From the NCBI GenBank assembly GCA_943331345.2, contig CALQLF020000001.1, positions 25,456-89,455 of the forward strand: a DNA stretch of 64,000 bases, written 5' to 3'. How positions within the stretch are numbered: the first letter of the stretch is position 1; every line of letters starts with the position of its first letter. This DNA is from Candidatus Planktophila lacus (GTDB lineage: Bacteria; Pseudomonadota; Gammaproteobacteria; Steroidobacterales; Steroidobacteraceae). Positions 1 through 7,788 of the stretch are shown in pieces. The position numbers were made by a program, and so were the translations under genes. The notes below the pieces were generated by a model. That model saw only the letters and a program-made list of their open reading frames with translations, made no database searches and had not been told where the DNA came from.

Positions 1-603
1 TTTCTCGTCACGTACACCGTGGACATGGCGCCGGATGACGCGGGTGCCGAACGCCTGCGCAACTTCGTGGCTGGCGGCAAGCGTTGGCTGGCGCTGCACG
101 GCACCAACTCGCTGCTGCAACTGGAAGGCAAGCGCTGGGTAGCACCGCGCACCGCACCCGTGTTCATGGAAACCCTCGGCAGCCAGTTTCTCGCGCATCC
201 GCCCATCAAGCCGTACCGCGTGGAAGTCACGGATCCTACCCATCCGCTGGTGGCCGACATCGAGCCGTTCATGGCCGATGACGAGCTTTACCTGAGCGCG
301 CTGCACGGTCCGCTGCAAGTACTGCTGCATACGCAGTGGAGCGGCACCAGCCGCTTGTTCGCCGATGGCGACTGGACGGACAACGAGCCACGGCCCGTCA
401 TGTACCTCAAGCAGGTCGAGGCAGGTGAGGTGCTGTACTTCACGCTGGGTCATAGCCGTGGTCGGCACGACATGCGCCCGCTGATGGACAGCTATCCGCA
501 GGAAGAGCGCGGCAGCTGGAAAGTACCGGCCTTCCATCGTCTGTTGCGCCGCAGCTTGCGCTGGGCCGCCGGCCTGCCGCTTGAAGCCCCGGTCGAGCGC
601 TGA
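1..603 (+). CDS. ThuA-like domain protein, 5' end outside window
   Basis: The frame is open from base 1, so the gene begins before the window; the last 200 residues are visible. They match the C-terminal part of the ThuA-like fold (glutamine-amidotransferase-like, first known from trehalose utilisation in rhizobia): a HPLVADIEPF stretch followed by DELY, then EVLYFTLGHSRGR and a final LRRSLRWAAG helix. The biochemical role of this family is mostly unknown. The stop is 23 bp before a Rieske oxygenase gene, so it is probably the head or an early member of the operon running to 5381. A link to sugar use cannot be concluded from the sequence. Confidence 0.75.
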   Translation, partial: FLVTYTVDMAPDDAGAERLRNFVAGGKRWLALHGTNSLLQLEGKRWVAPRTAPVFMETLGSQFLAHPPIKPYRVEVTDPTHPLVADIEPFMADDELYLSALHGPLQVLLHTQWSGTSRLFADGDWTDNEPRPVMYLKQVEAGEVLYFTLGHSRGRHDMRPLMDSYPQEERGSWKVPAFHRLLRRSLRWAAGLPLEAPVER

Positions 604-626
604 CCGGGCACCCAGGACAGAACCTC

Positions 627-2018
627 ATGAGCATCATCCCGCCGAACATTCCGCTGGACCGTGAGGCACTCGCTGCGGCTTCGCGCACGCCGGCCTACAA
701 GAAAGTGGCGCGCGTCTCTGGCGAGCAGAGCGCCGTGAACGCCAAAGCGCCGGACCCCGGTATCGCGCCGGTGCTCATCCCGAAGGAACGCTATACCTCG
801 CGCGAGTTCATGCAGCGCGAATGGGACCACATGTGGTCGAAGGTGTGGCTGCTCGGCGGTCTCCTGCAAGACCTGCAGGAAGCCGGCGACTACATCTGTA
901 CGGAAATTGGCAAAGAGTCTGTGCTCATCGTGCGCCAGCAAGATGGCGGCGTGCGCGCGTTCTACAACGTGTGTCTCCACCGCGGCAACCGCCTGCGCCC
1001 AGAAGGACACTCGAGCGCCGACTCGTTCAAGTGCCAGTACCACCATTGGGAATACGAGATTGACGGCCGCTTCAAGCGCATTCCCGACCTCGACACCTAC
1101 CCGCAAGGCGCGCCGAACTGTCGCGGGCTGCGCGAGCTGCCCTGCGCCACCTGGAACGGCTTCGTGTTCTTCAGCCTGAACCCGGAAGCGGAACCGCTCG
1201 AACAGTTCCTCGACCCAGTGGGCGAGCATCTGCAGGCGTACAACATCCACAAGATGGCGCTCGTGAAGGACGTGACCGTCGAGTGGGACTGCAACTGGAA
1301 GACGTCCGTGGACGCTTTCAACGAGACCTATCACGTGCAGGGCATCCACCCGCAACTCATGTGGTACTTGCATGACCTCGACGTGCAGGTGGACTGCTAC
1401 GAGCGGCATAACCGCTATCTCATTCCGTTCGGCACGTTGTCGCCGCGCGTGCGTACGCCCAACACCATTCCCGAGCCGATCAAGACCATCATGAAAGGCG
1501 CGGGCATGGACCCGGCGGACTACGACAACCCCATCAGCCAGATTCGCCGCGATGTGCAGAAGTTCAAGCGCAAGCATGGGCCGGCACAGGGCAAGGACTA
1601 CTCGAAGCTTAACGACGACCAACTGACGGACGATTACCACTACACCATCTTCCCGAACGTGCAACTGAACACGCATGCGGACGACGTGATGTTGTTCCGG
1701 CAGCGTCCTCATGCCACGGACCCGGACAAGATGCTGTACGACATCTGGGTGCTGGAACTTGTGCCGGACGGCAAAGAATGGCCCGAGCGGCCGCGCCATC
1801 TGCAGTTCCGCCATGGCGACAAGTCCATCGGGCTCGTGCTTGACCAAGACGCCGCGAACTTGCCCGGTGTGCAGGCCGGCATGCACTCGGCCGGCTTTGA
1901 CGGCCTGTGGATTGGTGAGCAGGAACTGCGTATCCGCCACCACCACAAGGTCATTGACGATTATCTCGAGGGCCGTCAGGGCCGTGGCAACCCGCCACCC
2001 GCCCCGGCGACCCCGTAG
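627..2018 (+). CDS. Rieske non-haem iron ring-hydroxylating oxygenase, alpha subunit
   Basis: 463 residues, the usual length for a large oxygenase subunit. The N-terminal Rieske domain carries C116-x-H118 and C136-x2-H139 for the [2Fe-2S] cluster. The catalytic domain has the D229-AFNETYH236-VQGIH241 motif, with the bridging Asp and two His ligands of the mononuclear iron. The family uses O2 and electrons from a ferredoxin to hydroxylate or demethylate substrates; the substrate cannot be read from sequence. It is similar to the oxygenase at 18299-19654, including the DDQLTDDYHYTIFPNVQ segment. No small beta subunit or reductase gene is adjacent. A purine-rich AGGACAG precedes the ATG. Confidence 0.93.
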   Translation: MSIIPPNIPLDREALAAASRTPAYKKVARVSGEQSAVNAKAPDPGIAPVLIPKERYTSREFMQREWDHMWSKVWLLGGLLQDLQEAGDYICTEIGKESVLIVRQQDGGVRAFYNVCLHRGNRLRPEGHSSADSFKCQYHHWEYEIDGRFKRIPDLDTYPQGAPNCRGLRELPCATWNGFVFFSLNPEAEPLEQFLDPVGEHLQAYNIHKMALVKDVTVEWDCNWKTSVDAFNETYHVQGIHPQLMWYLHDLDVQVDCYERHNRYLIPFGTLSPRVRTPNTIPEPIKTIMKGAGMDPADYDNPISQIRRDVQKFKRKHGPAQGKDYSKLNDDQLTDDYHYTIFPNVQLNTHADDVMLFRQRPHATDPDKMLYDIWVLELVPDGKEWPERPRHLQFRHGDKSIGLVLDQDAANLPGVQAGMHSAGFDGLWIGEQELRIRHHHKVIDDYLEGRQGRGNPPPAPATP

Positions 2019-2042
2019 CCCGGTCATCCAGAGGAGATTCTC

Positions 2043-3044
2043 TTGGCCACCCCGCCCATCCATCCCACGACACTCGCGCCACTGACGCACGAGCAGTTGT
2101 TGCGTGCCTACCGGCAGATGAAGACGATTCGCGAGTTCGAGGAACGGCTCCACGTCGAAATCCAGACCGGCGAGATTCCCGGCTTCACGCACCTCTACTC
2201 CGGCCAAGAGGCCGTGGCAGTAGGCGTGTGCGAACTGTTGAGCGATGCGGACTACATCGTCAGCACGCACCGCGGCCATGGCCACTGCATCGCCAAGGGC
2301 TGCGACGTGGTGGGCATGATGAAGGAGATCTACGGCCGTCACGACGGCCTTTGCAAGGGCAAGGGCGGCTCCATGCACATCGCGGACTTCGACAAGGGCA
2401 TGCTCGGCGCCAACGGCATCGTGGGCGGTGGCCAGCCGCTCGCCGTGGGCGCTGCCATCGCCTGCCGCAACCGCGGCAATGGCACGGTCTCCATCGCTTT
2501 CGGTGGTGACGGCAGCAGCAACCAGGGCACCGTCTTCGAGGCCATGAACCTCGCCGTGGTACTCAAGGTTCCCGCGCTGTTCGTGTGGGAAAACAACGGC
2601 TACGGCGAACACACCGGTGCCGATTACTCCGTCGGCAGCCGTGACATCGCCGGCCGTTGCCGCGGCTTTGGCATGCCGGCCGAAGTCTGCGACGGCAGCG
2701 ACTTCTTCGCGGTCTTCGAAACCATGGGCCGCATGGTTGCCCGCGCCCGCGCTGGCGAAGGCCCGGCCGCTATCGAAGCCCGCATCACGCGCTTCTTCGG
2801 CCACTTTGAAGGAGACCCGCAGTTGTACCGCGCCAAGGACGAGACCAAGCGCCTGCGCGAAAGCATGGACTGCCTGAAGATTTTCCGGGCCCGCGTCACC
2901 GCCGAGGGCTGGCTGGAAGCTGGCGAACTCGACGCCATCGACAGCGAAGTGCTCGCCCTCATCGACCGTGCGGTCGCCGAAGCCAGGGCCTCGTCGCCGC
3001 CGGCCGAAGCCGACTTGTACGCCGACGTCTACGCCGAATACTGA
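2043..3044 (+). CDS. TPP-dependent 2-oxoacid/acetoin dehydrogenase E1, alpha subunit
   Basis: 333 residues of the E1-alpha fold. The thiamine-diphosphate motif is visible as GDG at 155-157 ending in NN at 184-185, and the conserved HRGHGH segment lies near residue 76. The start is TTG, chosen because GAGGAG lies 6 bp upstream and the protein then has normal family length. E1-beta follows after 9 bp and E2 after that, so the three form a 2-oxoacid dehydrogenase-type complex that decarboxylates or cleaves a keto substrate. The arrangement resembles acetoin dehydrogenase (acoABC) more than pyruvate dehydrogenase. With a Rieske oxygenase upstream, a keto product of ring or side-chain oxidation is a plausible substrate (inference). 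Confidence 0.9.
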   Translation: MATPPIHPTTLAPLTHEQLLRAYRQMKTIREFEERLHVEIQTGEIPGFTHLYSGQEAVAVGVCELLSDADYIVSTHRGHGHCIAKGCDVVGMMKEIYGRHDGLCKGKGGSMHIADFDKGMLGANGIVGGGQPLAVGAAIACRNRGNGTVSIAFGGDGSSNQGTVFEAMNLAVVLKVPALFVWENNGYGEHTGADYSVGSRDIAGRCRGFGMPAEVCDGSDFFAVFETMGRMVARARAGEGPAAIEARITRFFGHFEGDPQLYRAKDETKRLRESMDCLKIFRARVTAEGWLEAGELDAIDSEVLALIDRAVAEARASSPPAEADLYADVYAEY

Positions 3045-3053
3045 GGACTTCCC

Positions 3054-4064
3054 ATGCCAGTCAAATCTATGCGCGACGCCATCAACGACGCGCTGCATCT
3101 CGAAATGGCCCGGGACCCGTCCATCATCGTGCTCGGTGAGGACGTGTCGGGTGGTGCCGGCGGTACCAGCGGCGAGCGCGAAGCCTCCGGCGGCATCTTC
3201 GGTGTCACGAAGGGCTTGCTGCCCCGCTTCGGCGACCACCGGGTCATCGATACGCCCATCACCGAGAGCGCCATCATCGGCGCAGCCGGCGGTGCAGCGC
3301 TCGCGGGCCTCCGCCCCGTCGCGGAACTGATGTTCGCCGACTTCGTCGGCGTCAGCCTCGACCAGATCTTCAATCAGCTGGCGAAGTTCCGTTACATGTT
3401 CGGCGGCAAGACCAACTGCCCAGCGGTCATCCGTTTAGCCATGGGTGCCGGCATGAACATGGGTGCGCAGCATTCGCAGACCATGTATTCCATGCTCACC
3501 AGCGTGCCGGGCTTGAAGGTTGTCATCCCTTCAAACGCTTACGACGCGAAGGGCCTGATGATTACCGCACTGCGCGGCAACGACCCGGTGTTGTTCTTCG
3601 AGCACAAGGCCCTCTACCCGCGCAAGGGCGAAGTACCCGATGGCGCCTACACCATCCCCTTCGGCGAGGCCGCGCTGGTCCGCGAAGGCGAGCATGTCAC
3701 GGTAGTGGCACTTGCCCGCATGGTGCCCTTCGCTGAGAAGGCCATCGATGCGCTAGCGAAGGATGGCATCACCTGCGACCTCATCGATCCGCGCACCACT
3801 TCCCCGATGGACGAAGACACCATCCTCGAGAGTGTCGAGAACACCGGGCGCTTGGTGGTGGTGGACGAGAGCAACCCGCGCTGCAGCGTCGCCAGCGATA
3901 TCGCCGGCATGGTTGCCGCACGCGGATTCCACAGCCTGAAGGCGCCGGTACAACTGGTCACCGCCCCACACACACCCGTGCCTTTCGCGCGTGAACTGGA
4001 ACGTGCCTACGTGCCCAGCCCCACCCGTATCGAGGCCGCCATCCGTGCCGTGATGAAGGATTGA
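3054..4064 (+). CDS. TPP-dependent 2-oxoacid/acetoin dehydrogenase E1, beta subunit
   Basis: 336 residues, standard for E1-beta. Family hallmarks include MRDAINDALHLEMARD at the N terminus, VIDTPITESAIIGAAGG near residue 63, a LMFADFVGVSLDQI segment and the C-terminal transketolase domain with LIDPRTTSPMDEDTI. It forms the alpha2beta2 E1 heterotetramer with the product of the gene ending 9 bp upstream. GAGGA stands a few bases before the ATG. The E2 gene follows 12 bp downstream, so the three subunits are almost certainly co-translated. Pyruvate dehydrogenase E1-beta is an alternative label; the context favours an acetoin-like or catabolic complex. Confidence 0.9.
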   Translation: MPVKSMRDAINDALHLEMARDPSIIVLGEDVSGGAGGTSGEREASGGIFGVTKGLLPRFGDHRVIDTPITESAIIGAAGGAALAGLRPVAELMFADFVGVSLDQIFNQLAKFRYMFGGKTNCPAVIRLAMGAGMNMGAQHSQTMYSMLTSVPGLKVVIPSNAYDAKGLMITALRGNDPVLFFEHKALYPRKGEVPDGAYTIPFGEAALVREGEHVTVVALARMVPFAEKAIDALAKDGITCDLIDPRTTSPMDEDTILESVENTGRLVVVDESNPRCSVASDIAGMVAARGFHSLKAPVQLVTAPHTPVPFARELERAYVPSPTRIEAAIRAVMKD

Positions 4065-4076
4065 GGTAAAAAATCA

Positions 4077-5381
4077 ATGAGCAAAATCAACGCCATAACG
4101 ATGCCTAAATGGGGCATCGAAATGCAGGAAGGGACCATCAACGGCTGGCATGCCACGGCGGGCCAAGTGCTCGGTAAAACCGAACCCCTGCTGGATGTGG
4201 AAACGGAAAAAATCGTCAACACGGTCGAGACGCCAGTGGCCGGAACGCTCCGCCGCATCATCGGCCAAGTGGGTGACACCCTCGCGGTGGGTGCGCTCAT
4301 CGGGTTGATGGCGGATGCCGCAGTTAGCGAGGAAGAACTGGACCAGTTCATCGCCAACTTCAAAGGCGCAGACACCTCGTTCGAACCAGCGGGCGACGCT
4401 GCTCCTGCCGCAACGGCTACCGCCGCTGTACCCGAGGAGAGCAGCGGCGAGGCCCGCGTCAGCCCCATCGCACGCCGCGTGGCGGAACGTCTCGGCGTGG
4501 ACATCGCCAAGGTCGTCGGTACGGGCCGCAATGGTCGCGTGTCGAAGGAAGACGTAGAGGCTTATCACGCCGCCCAAGCGGGCGCTGCCGCCGGGGAAGT
4601 CGCGAGCAAGCTCGCTCCCACAATGGATGGTGCTGCTGCAGCAGCCAGTTCACTGCCCAGCAGCCAACCCACTGTGGGAGGCAGCTTGCTGCCGACAGAG
4701 GCTGGCACCAACCCAGCCACTCGCGAAAAAATGACGTCGATGCGTCTGACGATTGCGCGGCGTCTAAGCGAGAGCAAGCAGACCATCCCGCATTACCGCC
4801 TCGCGGCCGATGTGGATTTCACAGGTCTCTTCGCGCGTCGTGCCGAGCTCGTGGCTGCTGGCCAGAAAGTGTCCGTGAACGACCTGCTGTTGCGCGGTGT
4901 GGCGCTCACACTCGGCAAGCACCCGCAACTGAACGCGCACTTCGCCGGCGATGAAGTGGTGAAGTTCGCTCGCGCAGATATTTGCGTAGCTGTCTCCACC
5001 GACGGCGGTCTGTCGACTCCCGTGCTGCGCGATGTAGCGAACAAGACTGCGGCGGAAGTGGCCAGCGGTGTTGCCGATCTCGCTCAGCGCGCCCGCAACG
5101 GCAAGCTGGTACGCGAAGAAATCACCGGCGGCACATTCACCGTGTCCAACCTCGGCATGTTTGGCATCGACCAGTTCGACGCCATCATCAACCCGCCCCA
5201 GGTAGCCATCCTGGCCGTGGGCGCTGCCCGCGAACGTATCACCGCCCGCAACGGCGCGGCCGTGGTCGCCAAGGTGGCTACCCTCACGCTGTCCTGCGAC
5301 CACCGCGTGGTGGATGGGGCCGTGGGCGCTGCCTTCCTGGCGGACCTGCGCGGCTGCCTGGAGTCCCCGGCGTCCCTCTAG
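4077..5381 (+). CDS. Dihydrolipoamide acyltransferase E2 with REP-derived linker
   Basis: 434 residues in three parts. The lipoyl domain (about 1-80) has the lipoylated lysine K45 in DVETEKI. The peripheral-subunit-binding domain is about 125-165 (RVSPIARRVAERLG, GTGRNGRVSKEDV). The catalytic acyltransferase domain runs from about 218, with the active-site motif DHRVVDG at 408-414. The linker between the last two domains (about 175-207) is encoded by two REP-type hairpin repeats, giving VASKLAPT and VGGSLLPT. This is unlike ordinary Ala/Pro linkers. The E3 lipoamide dehydrogenase is not in the window and is presumably shared from elsewhere. GAGGT precedes the ATG. Confidence 0.92.
   Translation: MSKINAITMPKWGIEMQEGTINGWHATAGQVLGKTEPLLDVETEKIVNTVETPVAGTLRRIIGQVGDTLAVGALIGLMADAAVSEEELDQFIANFKGADTSFEPAGDAAPAATATAAVPEESSGEARVSPIARRVAERLGVDIAKVVGTGRNGRVSKEDVEAYHAAQAGAAAGEVASKLAPTMDGAAAAASSLPSSQPTVGGSLLPTEAGTNPATREKMTSMRLTIARRLSESKQTIPHYRLAADVDFTGLFARRAELVAAGQKVSVNDLLLRGVALTLGKHPQLNAHFAGDEVVKFARADICVAVSTDGGLSTPVLRDVANKTAAEVASGVADLAQRARNGKLVREEITGGTFTVSNLGMFGIDQFDAIINPPQVAILAVGAARERITARNGAAVVAKVATLTLSCDHRVVDGAVGAAFLADLRGCLESPASL
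4599..4697. repeat. REP-like inverted pair inside the E2 coding sequence
   Basis: Two REP-like units in opposite orientation lie at 4599-4622 (core GCGAGCAAGCTCGC) and 4673-4696 (core GGCAGCTTGCTGCC). They are separated by 50 bp of Ala/Ser-coding sequence. The same units occur at eight other sites in the window. Here they are translated in frame. Confidence 0.85.
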
Positions 5382-5460
5382 GGACTGCGGGTCTAGGCAG
5401 TAGGCCTGGCTGGCTGCGGCAGTTTGCCGCGGCCGGCTTCATTTCGCCTACATGCCTTTG

Positions 5461-5498
5461 TAGCGAAAGGACTTTTCGGTCCTTGCTACCGCTTTTCA
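5461..5498 (+). terminator. Hairpin after the E2 operon, terminator-like
   Basis: AAGGAC (5467-5472) and GTCCTT (5479-5484) form a stem around TTTTCG. The stem is extended by TAGC/GCTA with a two-base bulge and is followed by a short CTTTTC tract. It sits 80 bp after the E2 stop and just before a predicted promoter, as expected for an operon end. The U-tract is weak, so this is tentative. Confidence 0.4.
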
Positions 5499-5527
5499 TT
5501 GAAAAAAGCCCCCCCGCTTCCTATGCT
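5499..5527 (+). promoter_or_regulatory. Predicted sigma-70 promoter of the phzF-like gene
   Basis: TTGAAA at 5499-5504 and TATGCT at 5522-5527 are separated by exactly 17 bases, a good sigma-70 match. Transcription would start near 5534 and leave a 5' leader of about 70 bases before the ATG at 5605. Confidence 0.5.
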
Positions 5528-5604
5528 TGGGGTAACGGCGCCCTTCAGGGCAGTTCCGCCTCACCGTAGCGCCAACCCTTCCCCGAATAGGAATCCCCTC
5601 CGAA

Positions 5605-6504
5605 ATGTCTCGTCAGGTCACCATTTTCCAGGTCGATGCCTTCACCCAAACGCTGTTCGCCGGTAACCCCGCCGGCGTAGTTCTCGGCGCCGAAGTCCTC
5701 ACCGATGCCGAGATGCAGGCGATTGCCCGCGAACTGAACAACACCGATACCGCCTTCGTGCTTCCCGGAGATGGCAGCGACCACGACCTGCGTTTGCGCT
5801 TTTTCAATCCGTACAACGAAACCGGTTTCGTTGGTCATGCCACCGTTGCGGCTCATATCGCGCGCTTGGCCGCCGGCCAAGGCACCGTCGGCATGGTGCG
5901 TCAGAAGTCCACTACCGGCCTCTATGAGGTAGAAGTGACGGGCGGCGACACGCCAAGCGTCAGCGTGGCCTACTCGGCTCCACAGTTGCTGGCGCCGCTA
6001 GGCGAAAAAGAACGCTCGATGCTGCTGGACGCCATGGGCCTGAGCAGCGTGGCGCTGGATGCGAAGTGCCCACTCGCCATCGCTCGACGCACCAGCACGC
6101 GCTTGATGATTGGCCTGCGCGAACCCGAGGCACTGGCTGCGCTGTCGCCGGACCCGGAGGCGCTGAAGCGCCTGAGTGCGCACCTCGGCGCCGATGCCTA
6201 CTTCGCGTTCGTGCGTGACGCGCATGGCCCAGCCACTACGGCCTCGCGCTTGTTCTGCCCACACTTCGGCATGCCGGAAGACCCTGTCAGCGGCAACGCG
6301 CACGGCATGCTGGGCGCGTACCTCGTGGCACACGGCTTGCTGCCAGTGCGCGCCGGGCGCGCCTCGTTCCACGGACGCCAAGGCGAATCGCTGGGGCGCG
6401 CGGGCGAGGTGGATGTGGAAATCGAGGGCGAGAGCGGTCACCCCCGCCGCGTGCGCGTCAGTGGCACCGCGCGCATCGTCTACCAGGCCAGCCTGACCTT
6501 GTAA
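5605..6504 (+). CDS. PhzF-family isomerase/epimerase-like protein
   Basis: 299 residues of the PhzF/DapF-like fold. The N terminus VDAFTQTLFAGNPAGVVL is the family signature, with the catalytic-Glu region ELNNTDTAFV near residue 43. The second-half signature reads RLFCPHFGMPEDPVSGNAHG, followed by LGAYL. PhzF proteins isomerise small substrates by proton transfer; most members outside phenazine operons have no known substrate, and no other phenazine gene is present. The gene has its own predicted promoter at 5499-5527 and is probably a single-gene unit. It ends against a REP cluster, convergent with the next gene. An AGGAA lies rather far (13 bp) upstream of the ATG. Confidence 0.88.
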   Translation: MSRQVTIFQVDAFTQTLFAGNPAGVVLGAEVLTDAEMQAIARELNNTDTAFVLPGDGSDHDLRLRFFNPYNETGFVGHATVAAHIARLAAGQGTVGMVRQKSTTGLYEVEVTGGDTPSVSVAYSAPQLLAPLGEKERSMLLDAMGLSSVALDAKCPLAIARRTSTRLMIGLREPEALAALSPDPEALKRLSAHLGADAYFAFVRDAHGPATTASRLFCPHFGMPEDPVSGNAHGMLGAYLVAHGLLPVRAGRASFHGRQGESLGRAGEVDVEIEGESGHPRRVRVSGTARIVYQASLTL

Positions 6505-6597
6505 GAGTCGCGAGCAAGCTCGCTCCCACAAGTGTGTATTTCATTGTAGGAGGCAGCTTGCTGCCGACCGAAGAGTCGCGAGCAAGCTCGCGCCGAC
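6505..6597. repeat. REP-like cluster, three units, between convergent genes
   Basis: Three hairpin units, 6505-6530, 6545-6569 and 6573-6597, fill the whole gap between the convergent phzF-like gene and the next gene. The second unit is in the opposite orientation. Their palindromic cores could act as a bidirectional terminator or protect the mRNA 3' ends. The first unit begins at the base after the phzF stop codon. Confidence 0.85.
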
Positions 6598-6604
6598 AAC
6601 GAAT

Positions 6605-6895
6605 TCAGGCGACGTAGTCGAAGAACTGCAGGTCCATGTCTTCGGAAAGTGCCGCGAGGATAGGCGGCACCAGACGGTCGTGGGAGGGCGCCTGCATGTG
6701 TAGCTGGAACGCTGCGTCGTCCTTGAAGCGTGCGTACACGATATAGGTGCCCGCCTTCTCCTTGTGACGAATCACGTCGTAGACGAGCATATCCGGCTCT
6801 TCGGCATGCGAGAGCTGCGACAGTTCTGTCTGCAGGCGCTCGAATTCAGCCTCGTGGCCCGGCTTCACTTTCAGCGTGGCAATGAACGTCGTCAT
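6605..6895 (-). CDS. Antibiotic biosynthesis monooxygenase (ABM) fold protein
   Basis: 96 residues of the dimeric alpha/beta-barrel ABM fold: TTFIATLKVKPGHEAEFERL, then a central VYDVIRHKEKAGTYIVYARF and a DRLVPPILAAL segment. Members include quinone-forming monooxygenases and many proteins of unknown role that act on small aromatic or oxidised compounds. It lies 84 bp downstream of a second ABM-fold gene on the same strand, and the two probably form one operon starting at the operator near 7350. No cofactor is expected in this family. The exact reaction cannot be inferred. Confidence 0.8.
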   Translation of the reverse strand: MTTFIATLKVKPGHEAEFERLQTELSQLSHAEEPDMLVYDVIRHKEKAGTYIVYARFKDDAAFQLHMQAPSHDRLVPPILAALSEDMDLQFFDYVA

Positions 6896-6979
6896 GGAGG
6901 TCTTCCTCTAGGCTTGGCGCCGTCGCGAACGGCAGCGCAGTATCGGTTTCGTAGGCGTTTGCCGCCAGCGGGGCTGACG

Positions 6980-7276
6980 TTACTGGTACTCGTCGAGGTA
7001 TTCGCGGACGTAGGTGCCATCAAGGCACTCGATAATGCTCGACACCGCGTCCTTGAACCACGGGGTTTCCAAGTGCGCGTGCTCGGCCGCCAGATTGGGG
7101 AAGCTTTCCAGCACGGCATAGCGGCGCTCTTCGCGCAGCTTGAAGAACTCGTAGTAGATGGCGTCTTTTTCGTTCGCCTTCGTGGCCACCTGCAGGGCCA
7201 TGGTGGCGCGCTCGAACTGTTCCTCGAAACCGGCCTTCACTGTCATACGCGACAGGAACGTAATGCGTTCGGACAT
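6980..7276 (-). CDS. Antibiotic biosynthesis monooxygenase (ABM) fold protein
   Basis: 98 residues when started at the ATG at 7276, which has a strong GGAGG six bases upstream; a longer reading upstream has no ribosome site and would run through the operator. ABM-type pattern: ITFLSRMTVKAGFEEQFERA, DAIYYEFFKLREERRYAVLE and a C-terminal VREYLDEY. It is a diverged paralogue of the 6605-6895 protein, and together they could form a heterodimer or act on related intermediates (inference). It is divergent from the Rieske ferredoxin gene at 7402, and the shared 126-bp gap contains the palindrome 7350-7375. Confidence 0.8.
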   Translation of the reverse strand: MSERITFLSRMTVKAGFEEQFERATMALQVATKANEKDAIYYEFFKLREERRYAVLESFPNLAAEHAHLETPWFKDAVSSIIECLDGTYVREYLDEYQ

Positions 7277-7349
7277 GCCCCCTCCGGATAAATTCTTGGG
7301 TCGGCGTGGTGCCAACAGTGAGGCTGATGTTAGCCCACCCCAAGGGCAG

Positions 7350-7375
7350 AAAGAAACAGTCAAGCCTGTTTCTTT
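7350..7375. promoter_or_regulatory. Perfect 10-bp palindromic operator overlapping a promoter
   Basis: AAAGAAACAG (7350-7359), six bases, then CTGTTTCTTT (7366-7375), a perfect inverted repeat. On the minus strand its end would supply the -35 region, and TAACAT (7332-7327) stands 17 bases further as the -10, which points at the gene starting at 7276. A near copy is at 13583-13608. The size and symmetry are typical of a dimeric repressor site such as TetR or MarR type; the regulator is not in the window. Confidence 0.65.
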
Positions 7376-7401
7376 TTAAGCGGCGCTGATAGGCTTTGCG
7401 C

Positions 7402-7779
7402 ATGAGCAACCATGACAGCCAACCGGGCGCGGACAGCCCGGAACAGAACGCCGCCGCCGGTGCCCCCTGGCACGAAGTGGCGGCCACCACGGACTTCACC
7501 GCCGGCAGCATGCGCGGCTTCGTAGTGGGTGGGCGGGACGTGGTGGTATGCCACACCAAGGAAGGCGGTTGGCATGCGCTGGACAACATTTGCACGCACG
7601 GGTTCGTGAAAATGGACGAGGGCCGCTTGCGCGGCGTGCGGCTCATTTGCCCCCTGCACGGTGCCTCTTTCGACTGCCGCACTGGCGCGGTGTTGGGCGC
7701 CCCCGCCAGCAAGCCCTTGGCCTGCTGGCAGGTGAAGGTGGAAGGCGAGCGCGTACTTGTCGCCCCGCCGACCGCTTAG
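7402..7779 (+). CDS. Rieske-type [2Fe-2S] ferredoxin
   Basis: 125 residues with the soluble Rieske ferredoxin motif C64-T-H66 and C83-PLH86, and no transmembrane segment. Such ferredoxins pass electrons from a reductase to Rieske oxygenases, so this is the likely electron donor for one or more of the three oxygenases in the window. No reductase gene is nearby. The first ~20 residues are low-complexity. The ATG at 7402 is preferred over TTG at 7396; neither has a clear ribosome site. It diverges from the ABM gene across the palindromic operator 7350-7375, suggesting common control. Confidence 0.88.
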   Translation: MSNHDSQPGADSPEQNAAAGAPWHEVAATTDFTAGSMRGFVVGGRDVVVCHTKEGGWHALDNICTHGFVKMDEGRLRGVRLICPLHGASFDCRTGAVLGAPASKPLACWQVKVEGERVLVAPPTA

Positions 7780-7788
7780 CTTTTCCGC

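Noticed and set aside
492..3239. Minus-strand open frame of 915 codons opposite the Rieske and E1 genes
   Set aside because: It is the antisense shadow of well-supported + strand genes in high-GC DNA; the product shows no domain pattern.
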